Below, in pieces: positions 1-7,937 of a stretch of DNA of 64,000 bases; position 1 is the first letter of the stretch; every line of letters starts with the position of its first letter. A program made the position numbers and the translations under genes. Source of the DNA: Bin16 sp965206315 (lineage in GTDB: Bacteria; Chloroflexota; Dehalococcoidia; Lucifugimonadales; Australimonadaceae); NCBI GenBank assembly GCA_965206315.1, contig OZ242210.1:496001-560000 (forward strand), read 5' to 3'. The notes under the pieces were generated by a model, which saw only the letters and a list, made by a program, of their open reading frames with translations, did no database searches and was not told the origin of the DNA.

Positions 1-1463
1 CTTCGGGCCTCATGCCCGGCGGCGGGCTGCCCTTCCTCATCGTCGTGCTCTCGTTCGCGACGGAGTTGGACCCGTTCATCGCGCTCCCCGTCGTCATCGG
101 CTACATGGCCGCGAACGATCTCACCGAGCCGATCCCGTCCATCCTGCTCGGCATACCGGGCGCGCGCTCTTCCCAGGCGACGATCCTGGACGGCTACCCG
201 CTCGCCCGACAGGGATACGCCGGGTACGCGCTCGGCGCGTCCTACACCTCGTCGCTCATCGGCGGCATCATCGGAGGCCTGGCGCTGTTGGCCGTCCTTC
301 CGTTCGCGCGAGAGCTGCTGCGGCTGTTCGGTTCGCCGGAGTTCTTCCTGCTCTCGCTGCTCGGCGTCGCCGCAGTCGGCATCATCAGCGCAGGCGCATT
401 CGTGAAGGGACTGCTCACGGCATGTCTCGGCCTCCTCATCGGGCTCATCGGCTTCACGAACGTCGCCTCCCAGACCAGGGCGACGTTCGGCATCGACTAC
501 CTCTACGACGGCGTCAACATCATTCCGGTCGTCGTCGGGCTCTTCGCCATCCCGGAGATAGCCGACCTCGTCATCAGCAACACGCCCATCGCGAAGGAGC
601 GGCTGAGTGAGATGCTGAAAGAGGGCAGGAAGGACGTCACCAGGGGGATGCGGGAGGCGCTGCGCCACAAGTGGCTCATCACGCGCTCGTCGCTCATAGG
701 CGTCTTCATCGGCGCGATGCCGGGCCTCGGCCCCACGCCGGCGCACTGGCTGGCCTACGCGCAGGCACGACAGACCGAGGCCGGCGCCATAGACACGTTC
801 GGCACAGGGGACATCAGGGGCGTCATCGCGCCGGAATCGTCCAACAACTCGACGGACGGCGGAGTGCTGATGCCGACCCTGCTGTTCGCCATCCCCGGCA
901 GCGCGCCCATGGCGATCGTGCTCGCCTTCCTCTTCATCGTCGGCATCCAGCCCGGGCCGCAGATGGCAGACCCGGAGGGCAACCTGAACCTCACGATGTC
1001 GTTCGTCTACGTCATCATCCTGGCGAATATCCTCGTGGTGCCCATCGTGCTGCGCTTTTCGCCGCTGCTCACGAAGGTCGCGGCGGTGCCCCCCCTCTGG
1101 CTCGCGCCGCTCGTCATCGGCATCGTCACCCTCTCTGCTTTCCAGGCGAACCTTGACATCGCCGACCTCACGGTGGTGCTCGTGTTCTCCGCACTCGGTA
1201 TGTTCATGAAGGCGTACGCCTGGCCGAGACCGCCTATCCTCATCGCCATCGTGCTGGCCGAGCCGCTGGAGAAGTTCATGAGCATCTCCATCCAGGCGAG
1301 GGGCATCTCCATGGTCTGGCAGCCCGCGTTCATCGGGATCCTCGTTGTTGTGATTGTCGCCGTCTACTTCTCGCTGCGGGTGCAGCGAGGCGCGCAGCAG
1401 GTCCGGGAGCGCGCGGAAGCGGAAGCACACCTCACGGACGGACAGCAAGCGGAGCAACCGTGA
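1..1463 (+). CDS. tctA: Tripartite tricarboxylate transporter, large membrane subunit TctA (5' partial)
   Basis: Large permease subunit of a TTT-family carboxylate importer, which works with a small membrane subunit (TctB) and a periplasmic binding protein (TctC). The frame is open to the window edge. Its first residues (GLMPGGG) match the first of the two Pro-Gly signature loops of TctA, so a short N-terminus lies outside and the ATG at base 12 is internal. The second loop, GAMPGLGP, is near bases 710-735 and reflects the family's internal duplication. Numerous hydrophobic helices fill the rest. The stop overlaps the tctB start by 4 bases. No tctC gene is in the window; it may lie upstream. 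The ubiD and ubiX genes downstream hint at an aromatic or unsaturated acid as substrate, which is inference. Confidence 0.93.
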   Translation, partial: SGLMPGGGLPFLIVVLSFATELDPFIALPVVIGYMAANDLTEPIPSILLGIPGARSSQATILDGYPLARQGYAGYALGASYTSSLIGGIIGGLALLAVLPFARELLRLFGSPEFFLLSLLGVAAVGIISAGAFVKGLLTACLGLLIGLIGFTNVASQTRATFGIDYLYDGVNIIPVVVGLFAIPEIADLVISNTPIAKERLSEMLKEGRKDVTRGMREALRHKWLITRSSLIGVFIGAMPGLGPTPAHWLAYAQARQTEAGAIDTFGTGDIRGVIAPESSNNSTDGGVLMPTLLFAIPGSAPMAIVLAFLFIVGIQPGPQMADPEGNLNLTMSFVYVIILANILVVPIVLRFSPLLTKVAAVPPLWLAPLVIGIVTLSAFQANLDIADLTVVLVFSALGMFMKAYAWPRPPILIAIVLAEPLEKFMSISIQARGISMVWQPAFIGILVVVIVAVYFSLRVQRGAQQVRERAEAEAHLTDGQQAEQP

Positions 1464-2074
1464 CGACAGCAGAACCCGGCAACCCGCAAGAGCAACCGGC
1501 GACCCATCGCACGGTCTCCTGGAAGTCGCCCGAGATCATCGGCGAACTGGTGCTGCTCGGGCTCATGGCGCTGCTGATGATCGCGTTCATCATCTCGCTG
1601 TACCGCCCGCCGTTCCTCCAGGACGACCTTCCCAGGATCCTGTTGCCGGGGCGGTGGCTGCCCACAGTCGTCATCGTCATCGCGACGCCGCTCTGGTTCA
1701 TCCGGCTCTACACCGTGCTCAGCAGGCGCAAGGCGATAGAGCAGGGCATGATCATGGACCTGGGCTTCCGACTCGGGGAGGACCCGGCAGGCGAGAAGCG
1801 CCGCGCCGCCCTCTACTTCGGTTCACTGCTCGCCCTCGTGCTGCTGCTGTGGCTGATCGGCTTCCACATCGGTCTGCCGCTCTGGGTGATGGCCTACCTC
1901 CTGTTCTGGACGCGCGCAAAGTGGTACTGGGCGCTGGTCGCCGGACTCGGCTTCGAGGCGTTCATCATCGGCATCCTGGACTTGACGCTGGACATCTTCT
2001 GGTTCGAGCCGCTCTTCTTCCGGTGGATAGGCGTGCTCTACCCGTTCAGCGACATGTTCACACGCATCTTCTAG
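1460..2074 (+). CDS. tctB: Tripartite tricarboxylate transporter, small membrane subunit TctB
   Basis: Small membrane subunit that pairs with TctA. The GTG start at 1460 overlaps the tctA stop (GTGA), indicating translational coupling. Of 204 residues, hydrophobic segments lie at about 28-48, 67-87, 116-150 and 156-180, the usual four-helix layout of TctB. A charged loop at about 88-115 lies between the second and third helices. TctB proteins diverge quickly, so the call rests on topology, size and the adjacent tctA. No signal for an independent promoter is visible. Confidence 0.85.
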   Translation: MTTAEPGNPQEQPATHRTVSWKSPEIIGELVLLGLMALLMIAFIISLYRPPFLQDDLPRILLPGRWLPTVVIVIATPLWFIRLYTVLSRRKAIEQGMIMDLGFRLGEDPAGEKRRAALYFGSLLALVLLLWLIGFHIGLPLWVMAYLLFWTRAKWYWALVAGLGFEAFIIGILDLTLDIFWFEPLFFRWIGVLYPFSDMFTRIF

Positions 2075-2155
2075 CCGCCCTGGGACGCTTTTTGCCGCCC
2101 GGCGAGCGCGGTGCTAGACTCGCCACGCCCATCACGAACGGAGGAGGAGGCGCAT

Positions 2156-3622
2156 ATGACGACGCGCGAACGCGTCCCTTACGATGACCTGCGCGGCTAC
2201 CTGAAGCTGCTGGAAGAGAACGGCCTGCTCAAACGCATCACCGCCGAGGTCGACCTGGAAGGCGAGCTCGGTGCCATCGCCTACCGGAGCCTCGTGCGCG
2301 AGGGACCGGGGCTGCTCTTCGAGAACATCAAGGACTACCCCGGCATGCCGCTCGTGGCCAACATCATGTACACGGAGCCGCAACTGGCGCTCGCGCTCAA
2401 CGGCGACCCGGACTGGGCGAACCTCCGTGACATCATCCACGAGGGGATGCAGGACCGCACTGCCACGAACGTCGTCCCCACCGGGCCGGTGAAGGACGTG
2501 AAAATCATGGGCGAGGACGTCGACCTCGACATACTCCCCACGCCGCGCTGGCACGAGGAGGACGGCGGGCGCTACATCGGCACGACCGCCGGGTTCGTCA
2601 CCCGCGATCCCCAGACCGGCAACCTCAACATGGGGCAGTACCGCTCCATGATCATCGACAAGAACACCACGACGGTCGAGATCATGGGCGACTGGGAGGT
2701 CGGCGCGACGCCTCCGGCGGCCTCCAACTACGGCGGCGTCGGCGACCGCAACGGCGCCACGCACGTGCTGGAGAACGAGGCGAAGGGCCTCCCCACGCCG
2801 TGCGCCATCGTGCTGGGCATGGACCCGCTCCTCACGCTCTCCTGCGGCACCGCCGTCCCGCACGACGAGAACGGCCATGGCGAGTACGAGGCCGCGGGCT
2901 CGTGGGCCGGACGCCCCGTCGATCTCGTCAAATGCGAGACCAGCGACCTGATGGTGCCCGCCAACGCCGAGATCGTGCTGGAGGGCGAGGTCGTCCCCTA
3001 CGAGCGTGTCAACGACGGCCCCCACGGCGAGTCCACGGGCTTCTACAACCAGTACACCTCAACCTTCATGGTGAAGATCAAGGCGATCACGCACCGGAAG
3101 GACCCCATCAGCTTCGGCCTCATCTGCGGGCGCATCGAGGACTACCCCCGCCCGCTCATGCGCTCCAACACGCTGCTGGACGTGCTCGTCTCCAAGTCGG
3201 GCCTCACGAACATCAAGGAGGTCTTCTTCCCGGACGCGGGACGCTCCGGCTTCCTCATCATCCGGGCGCAGATCACCAGCCCGGAGCAGCCGAAGCAGAT
3301 CATCGACGCCGCCTACGAGCACATGCGCTACCGCTGGGTCATCGTCGTGGACGAGGACTGCAACGTGCGCGACTGGAACGACGTGCTCTGGCGCATCGTC
3401 TCGTCCGTCGTGCCGGACCGCGACATGTACCGCGGCCGCGAGTACGTGTTCAGGGTCCCCGGCCCCGGCGCGGTCGAGTTCATCCCGCCCACCCACGGCA
3501 TGGCGTTCGACGCCACCTACCCCTTCAAGGAATACGAACACCCGCGCCCCGGCGTGGCGCAGCCCAGCATGAAGATGATGGAGCACGTCGCGGGCCGCTG
3601 GAAGGAGCTTGGCCTGAGCTAA
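2156..3622 (+). CDS. UbiD-family prenylated-FMN-dependent decarboxylase (copy 1)
   Basis: Cytoplasmic non-oxidative (de)carboxylase of the UbiD family, which acts on alpha,beta-unsaturated or aromatic acids using prenylated FMN made by UbiX. The start is ATG 2156, just after GGAGGAGGAGG (2141-2150); in-frame GTG 2111 lacks such a site. Residues 158-163 (NMGQYR) form the family cofactor/metal motif with its conserved Arg. ENEA follows near 205, and DGPHGES starts at 287 where many UbiD proteins have PEGPFGE, so Asp replaces Glu in the catalytic region. IEDYPRP follows. Length (488 aa) is normal. Copy 2 at 3921 is closely similar along its whole length, suggesting a tandem duplication or a two-subunit enzyme. 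The substrate cannot be told from the sequence. Confidence 0.93.
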   Translation: MTTRERVPYDDLRGYLKLLEENGLLKRITAEVDLEGELGAIAYRSLVREGPGLLFENIKDYPGMPLVANIMYTEPQLALALNGDPDWANLRDIIHEGMQDRTATNVVPTGPVKDVKIMGEDVDLDILPTPRWHEEDGGRYIGTTAGFVTRDPQTGNLNMGQYRSMIIDKNTTTVEIMGDWEVGATPPAASNYGGVGDRNGATHVLENEAKGLPTPCAIVLGMDPLLTLSCGTAVPHDENGHGEYEAAGSWAGRPVDLVKCETSDLMVPANAEIVLEGEVVPYERVNDGPHGESTGFYNQYTSTFMVKIKAITHRKDPISFGLICGRIEDYPRPLMRSNTLLDVLVSKSGLTNIKEVFFPDAGRSGFLIIRAQITSPEQPKQIIDAAYEHMRYRWVIVVDEDCNVRDWNDVLWRIVSSVVPDRDMYRGREYVFRVPGPGAVEFIPPTHGMAFDATYPFKEYEHPRPGVAQPSMKMMEHVAGRWKELGLS

Positions 3623-3649
3623 GCCACTGCCGATGAACGGAGGGCGGAC

Positions 3650-3847
3650 GTGGTAAACGTTGCAGAGAAGCTGATAGACGGTGAGGGTGCGAAGAAGCAG
3701 GACGCAGGGCTGAATTTCTGTAACGGGTTCTGCTTCGGCGTAGGGCTGTGGCTGGCTGGTCTGGTGGTTATGGCCGTTGCGGCGCTGCTGCTGATAATTT
3801 TCGGCCTGCCCGATCGCATCATTGTCGACGTTCAGTTCTCCCCGTAA
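3650..3847 (+). CDS. Small single-pass membrane protein between the two ubiD genes
   Basis: A 65-residue protein with a GTG start at 3650 preceded by ACGGAGGG (3637-3644). Residues about 25-52 are strongly hydrophobic (GLWLAGLVVMAVAALLLIIF), giving one transmembrane helix with a short charged N-terminal part that contains Lys-Lys. It sits 27 bases after the first ubiD gene and 73 before the second, all on the same strand, so it is probably in the operon. Some UbiD-type carboxylases have extra small subunits, but I see no family match and do not assign it as one. Function unknown. Confidence 0.6.
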   Translation: MVNVAEKLIDGEGAKKQDAGLNFCNGFCFGVGLWLAGLVVMAVAALLLIIFGLPDRIIVDVQFSP

Positions 3848-3920
3848 CCTTCGGTCTCGCAGGGATCAGCGGCAGCGGCGGCGCACCGCATCGGATATCC
3901 AACAACAGAGGAGGAGAGAG

Positions 3921-5396
3921 GTGACTACGACACCACAGAGAGACCCCGTCTCGTACAAGAGCATGCGCGAGTACATGATGATCCTGGAGGAGCGCGGGCT
4001 GCTCAAGCGGATCAACGCCGAAGTCGACCTCGACTACGAGGTCGGCGCGATCAGCTACCGCGACCTCGTCCGCACCGGGCCCGGCCTGCTCTTCGAGAAC
4101 ATCAAGGACAACCCGGACAAGCAGCTCGTCACCAACATCATGTACTCGCTGGACCAGCTCTCCATCGCCTTCAACGGGCCGAAGGACTGGGTGAAGCTGC
4201 ACGACATCGTCAAGCAGGGCATGGCCGACCGCCTCCCGTGCGAGACCGTGGACGACGGCCCGGTGAAAGAGGTGAAGGTCTTCGGCGAGGACGTCGACCT
4301 CGGCGAGATTCCCACGCCCCTCTGGCACGAGCTGGACGGCGGACGGTACATCGCCACCACCGCGGGCGTTATCACGGTCGACCCCAAGACCGGCGCGCAC
4401 AACATGGGCCAGTACCGCTCCATGATCATCGACCGCAACCACACCACCGTGAAGATCCAGGGCGACTTCAAGGTGGGCGCGGCCCCGCCGAGGGGTTCCT
4501 CCTACGGCGGCGCAGGCGACCGCAACGGCGCCGTCCACGTGCTGGAGAACGAGGCGGAGGGCAAGAACACGCCGTGCGCCATCGCCATCGGCATGGACCC
4601 GCTGCTCGTCCTCGCTGCAGGCACGGCCGTTCCCGAGAACGAGAACGGGCTCTCCGAGTACGAGGCTGCCGGCGCGTGGGCCGGACGCCCGGTGGAGCTC
4701 GTCAAGTGCGAGACCAGCGACATCCTTGTGCCGGCGCAGGCCGAGTACATCCTGGAAGGCGAGATCGTCGCGGGCGAACGCTATTACGACGGGCCGCACG
4801 GCGAGTCGTCCGGCTTCTACAACAAGAACTACGAGGTGTTCGTGTTCAAAGTGAACGCGATTACCCACCGGAGGGACCCCATCAACTTCGGTCTCATCTG
4901 CGGGCGCATCGAGGACTACCCCCGCCCGCTCATGCGCTCCGGCTCCATCCTGCAGACGCTCGTCAGCAAGTCCGGCCTCACGAACATCAGGGAGGTCCAC
5001 TTCCCCGACGCAGGCGCGGGCGGCGTCATCATCATCCGGGCCGCTATCGAGAAGGAAGGGCAGGCCAAGGAGATCATCGACGCGGCCTACTCCCACCTCC
5101 GCTACCGGTGGGTCGTCGTGGTCGACGAGGACTGCGACGTGCGCGACTGGAACGACGTGTGGTGGCGCATCGTCTCGTTCGCGGAGCCCACGCAGCACGT
5201 CCACCTGGGCGCGCACCTGCCGCGACCGCTCGGACGCCCCGGCGAGATGGACTTCATCCCGCCCTCGCAGGGCATGGGCATCGACGCCACACGCGAGCAC
5301 AAGACAACCGAGTTCCCGGTCCCGCCGCCGTCCAAGCCGACGATGCAGATCCTCGACAAGGTCGGCGAGCGCTGGGACGAGCTCGGCCTGCCGTAA
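3921..5396 (+). CDS. UbiD-family prenylated-FMN-dependent decarboxylase (copy 2)
   Basis: Second UbiD-type enzyme, 491 aa, starting at GTG 3921 directly after GAGGAGAGAG (3911-3920). In-frame upstream codons back to 3822 overlap the small membrane protein gene and lack a ribosome site. NMGQYR is at 161-166 and DGPHGES starts at 290, the same Asp variant as in copy 1. ENEAEG, AGAWAGRP, and IEDYPRPLMR line up with copy 1 one to one. The C-terminal end differs most. Two adjacent paralogues could be alternative enzymes for different acids or subunits of one hetero-oligomer. UbiX, which makes the cofactor, is encoded 63 bases downstream beyond a strong hairpin. Confidence 0.93.
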   Translation: MTTTPQRDPVSYKSMREYMMILEERGLLKRINAEVDLDYEVGAISYRDLVRTGPGLLFENIKDNPDKQLVTNIMYSLDQLSIAFNGPKDWVKLHDIVKQGMADRLPCETVDDGPVKEVKVFGEDVDLGEIPTPLWHELDGGRYIATTAGVITVDPKTGAHNMGQYRSMIIDRNHTTVKIQGDFKVGAAPPRGSSYGGAGDRNGAVHVLENEAEGKNTPCAIAIGMDPLLVLAAGTAVPENENGLSEYEAAGAWAGRPVELVKCETSDILVPAQAEYILEGEIVAGERYYDGPHGESSGFYNKNYEVFVFKVNAITHRRDPINFGLICGRIEDYPRPLMRSGSILQTLVSKSGLTNIREVHFPDAGAGGVIIIRAAIEKEGQAKEIIDAAYSHLRYRWVVVVDEDCDVRDWNDVWWRIVSFAEPTQHVHLGAHLPRPLGRPGEMDFIPPSQGMGIDATREHKTTEFPVPPPSKPTMQILDKVGERWDELGLP

Positions 5397-5405
5397 GCCT
5401 TACCG

Positions 5406-5437
5406 GGGGGAGGCGCCTCGAGTGAGGCGCCTCCCCC
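5406..5437 (+). other. Perfect 14-bp inverted repeat (intercistronic RNA hairpin)
   Basis: Bases 5406-5419 (GGGGGAGGCGCCTC) pair perfectly with 5424-5437 around a GAGT loop. It lies between the ubiD stop (5396) and the ubiX start (5460). There is no T-run afterwards, so it is not a classic intrinsic terminator. It could attenuate transcription, block 3' exonucleases and so favour the ubiD part of the message, or be a mobile palindrome. Confidence 0.8.
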
Positions 5438-5459
5438 ACGCGGCACGACACGAGGGAAT

Positions 5460-6044
5460 ATGCCCAGGATCATCGTTGGCATCAGCGGCTCGTCCGCTCC
5501 CATCTACGGCATCTACACGCTGCGCGCGCTGAGCCGGATGCCGGACGTGGAGACGCACCTCATCCTCTCCGAGGGCGCGCACGTCTCGATCAGGTACGAG
5601 GCGCCGCATTGGTCGATAGACGACATCAAGGCGATGGCCGACGTCGTCCACGACCCGCGCAACATGGCCGCCAGCGTCTCCAGCGGCTCCTTCAAGACCG
5701 ACGGCATGGTCGTCGTGCCGTGCTCCATGAAGACGCTCGCGGGCATCGCCAACTCCTACAACAACGACCTCATCACCCGCGCCGCGGACGTGTGCCTCAA
5801 GGAGCGGCGCCGCCTCGTCGTCGTCGCCCGTGAGACCCCGCTGCACCGCGGGCATCTGCTCAACATGCTCGCCGTCACTGACATGGGCGGTGTCATCTTG
5901 CCTCCCACGCCGGGCTTCTACTCCGGCCCGCAGACGATAGACGACATCATCAACCACACCGTCGGCAAGGTGCTCGACCTGCTCGGCATCGAGAACACAC
6001 AGTTCAAGCGTTGGGAGGGCAAGGACCCCTCCTCCGAAGAGTAA
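5460..6044 (+). CDS. ubiX: Flavin prenyltransferase UbiX/Pad1
   Basis: Makes prenylated FMN from FMN and dimethylallyl phosphate, the cofactor of the UbiD enzymes encoded just upstream. The 194-residue length is typical. Visible family motifs are GISGSS at 7-12 (FMN phosphate site), SSGSF at 74-78, the PCSMKTLAGIA stretch at 87-97, ETPLHR at 125-130 (prenyl phosphate site) and PPTPGFYS at 148-155. The ATG at 5460 follows CGAGGG. It belongs to the ubiD transcription unit, separated from it by a perfect hairpin. It is followed after 8 bases by an FMN-binding protein gene. Confidence 0.96.
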   Translation: MPRIIVGISGSSAPIYGIYTLRALSRMPDVETHLILSEGAHVSIRYEAPHWSIDDIKAMADVVHDPRNMAASVSSGSFKTDGMVVVPCSMKTLAGIANSYNNDLITRAADVCLKERRRLVVVARETPLHRGHLLNMLAVTDMGGVILPPTPGFYSGPQTIDDIINHTVGKVLDLLGIENTQFKRWEGKDPSSEE

Positions 6045-6052
6045 GGTCGGCC

Positions 6053-6517
6053 ATGTCCGACGACATCGGCAGAGAACTCCCGCCCGATCTCTTCAACGCC
6101 CTCTGGTACGAGGACGTGACCGTCGAGCGCGGGCGCGCCGTCCTCATCGTCACCGCCGACGAGAACGGCTGGCCGCATCCGGCGCTGCTCTCGTTCCGCG
6201 AGGTTGGTGCGCGAGACCCCAACACCCTCCGCCTCGTGACCTACAACGGCAGCACCACCACCCGCAACATGCGGGAGAACGGCAAGATAACGGTCGTCTT
6301 CGTGGACGAGCGCTTCACGTACTACGTGAAGGGCGCTGCGAAGGAGATTCCGGCCCATCTCACCGGCACGGGCGAATACTTCGCTACAATGGACGTAGGG
6401 ATCACGCAGATCCTCAAGGACTTCACCGGTTCGGACGAGGAAGGGGCGTACATCATCTCCGGCATCACGTTCCACAATCCCTGGCCCACCGGAGGCCGCC
6501 CCGCCCAGACCCAGTAG
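6053..6517 (+). CDS. Pyridoxamine 5'-phosphate oxidase-like FMN-binding split-barrel protein
   Basis: A 154-residue protein of the PNPOx-like split beta-barrel superfamily, members of which bind FMN, F420 or haem. The pattern is VLIVTADENGWPHPALLSF (a first strand pair with the NGxPH turn), then a strand with LRLVTYNGSTTTRNMRENG, where the short Ser/Thr and Arg-Asn-Met part resembles the flavin phosphate site, then ITVVFVD. ATG 6053 is chosen over in-frame 6011, which lies inside ubiX. It sits 8 bases after ubiX, so a role in the same flavin-dependent pathway is likely but not proven. Substrate unknown. Confidence 0.75.
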   Translation: MSDDIGRELPPDLFNALWYEDVTVERGRAVLIVTADENGWPHPALLSFREVGARDPNTLRLVTYNGSTTTRNMRENGKITVVFVDERFTYYVKGAAKEIPAHLTGTGEYFATMDVGITQILKDFTGSDEEGAYIISGITFHNPWPTGGRPAQTQ

Positions 6518-6522
6518 CCCCG

Positions 6523-7926
6523 ATGCAGGACCCCATCATCCGCCGCCTCCGTGCACCCCTGCCCGCCTTCGCATTGACGTGCGCCGCGCTCGCCCTCGTC
6601 TTCGGCGGATGCGTCTCCACGAACACGCCCACCCCGACACCCCCCGAAGCGCGCGTCCCAACGCCGGGAGCGACACCGACACCCACGGCTGCGGTATCGG
6701 CGCTCGTCCCATCGGCATCGCCCACGCCCACTGCCGCGGTGTCGGCCCTCGTCCCATCGGCGTCGCCCACGCCGACCGCAGCCGTGTCGACGCTCGTTGC
6801 ACCGGCAACCCCCACGCCCACGCTCGATCCCAACGTCGTCCGCAACGCCTACGGTGTCGAGGTCGATGACAACTACGAGGAAGGCCTGAGCATCTACACC
6901 CCCATCTGGGAGACCGACTTCCGCTTCCACACCGTCCCGTACCGCGAGATCGTCTCCGGCGGTGTGGGACGCGACGGCATCCCGCCCATCGACGACCCCA
7001 CGTTCGTCTCGCTCGCCGACGCCGGGGAATGGCTCTCGGACGCAGAACCCGTCATCGCCCTGGAGGTGAACGGCGAAGCGAAAGCGTACCCCCTGCAGGT
7101 CCTCCTCTGGCACGAGATCGTCAACGACGAACTCGCGGGCCTTCCGGTCACCGTCACCTACTGCCCGCTCTGCAACTCCGCGGTCGTGTTCGACCGCACG
7201 CTCGACGGCACGGTCTACGACTTCGGGGTCTCCGGCAACCTGCGCAACAGCGACCTCGTCATGTGGGACCGGCAGACGCAGAGCTGGTGGCAGCAGCTCA
7301 CCGGCGAGGGCATCGCGGGCGAACTCGCGGGGGCGCAGCTCCGGTTCCTGCCCGCTCAGATCGTCTCGTGGGCCGCGTTCCGCGACGGATACGCGGACGG
7401 GCTGGTGCTCGACAGGCCGGGGTTCAGCCGAGCCTACGGGCGCAACCCCTACCCCTACTACGACAACCTGGACTCGTACCCGTTCCTCTTCTACGGCGAC
7501 GCCGACCCGCGTCTCCCGCCGAAGGAGCGCGTCGCTGCCGTCGAGGTCAACGGCGACGCTGCCGCCTTCCCGTACTCCGTACTCGCCATGGAGCGCGTGG
7601 TCCATTCCGAGGTGGGAGGAGAGGATCTCGTCGTCTTCTTCGAGTTCGGCACCGGCACCGCACTGGGTAGCGGGACCATCGCAAACGCCGCCGACGTGGG
7701 AGCGACGGGCGTCTTCCGCCCTCTGTTGGACGGCGACCGGCTGACGTTCGCTTTCGATGGCGCCGGGATAACGGACGAAGGCACCGGCAGCAGGTGGAAC
7801 GTGCTGGGCAGGGCGGTGAGCGGCCCGCTAGCGGGGCGGCAACTCGAACGCGTGAACGCCCAGGACCACCTCTGGTTCGCTTGGGCAGCCTTCAAACCGC
7901 ACACGACGGTCTACGGCGGGGGCTGA
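6523..7926 (+). CDS. DUF3179-family lipoprotein with Thr-Pro stalk
   Basis: A 467-residue predicted lipoprotein. Residues 1-29 form a signal peptide ending in LVFGGC, with Cys30 as the lipidation site. Residues 31-105 are a Thr/Pro/Ala stalk holding three near-identical copies of a TPTPTAAVSALVPSAS unit. The rest matches DUF3179: IPPIDDP, VIALEVNGEAKAYPL, HEIVND, a TYCPLCNSAVVFDR segment with Cys214 and Cys217, and LRNSDLVMWDRQTQSWW. The CxxC could bind metal or form a disulphide; the family has no proven activity that I can state. It begins 5 bases after the flavin protein gene. It ends 11 bases from the convergent ftsZ-like gene. Confidence 0.85.
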   Translation: MQDPIIRRLRAPLPAFALTCAALALVFGGCVSTNTPTPTPPEARVPTPGATPTPTAAVSALVPSASPTPTAAVSALVPSASPTPTAAVSTLVAPATPTPTLDPNVVRNAYGVEVDDNYEEGLSIYTPIWETDFRFHTVPYREIVSGGVGRDGIPPIDDPTFVSLADAGEWLSDAEPVIALEVNGEAKAYPLQVLLWHEIVNDELAGLPVTVTYCPLCNSAVVFDRTLDGTVYDFGVSGNLRNSDLVMWDRQTQSWWQQLTGEGIAGELAGAQLRFLPAQIVSWAAFRDGYADGLVLDRPGFSRAYGRNPYPYYDNLDSYPFLFYGDADPRLPPKERVAAVEVNGDAAAFPYSVLAMERVVHSEVGGEDLVVFFEFGTGTALGSGTIANAADVGATGVFRPLLDGDRLTFAFDGAGITDEGTGSRWNVLGRAVSGPLAGRQLERVNAQDHLWFAWAAFKPHTTVYGGG

Positions 7927-7937
7927 GGAGACAGAGC

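Noticed and set aside
3819..5300. 493-codon open frame on the minus strand opposite the second ubiD gene
   Set aside because: It is the mirror of a well-conserved UbiD protein; high third-position GC keeps antisense frames open. Composition (Arg/Asp/Val/His-rich) is typical of such shadows.
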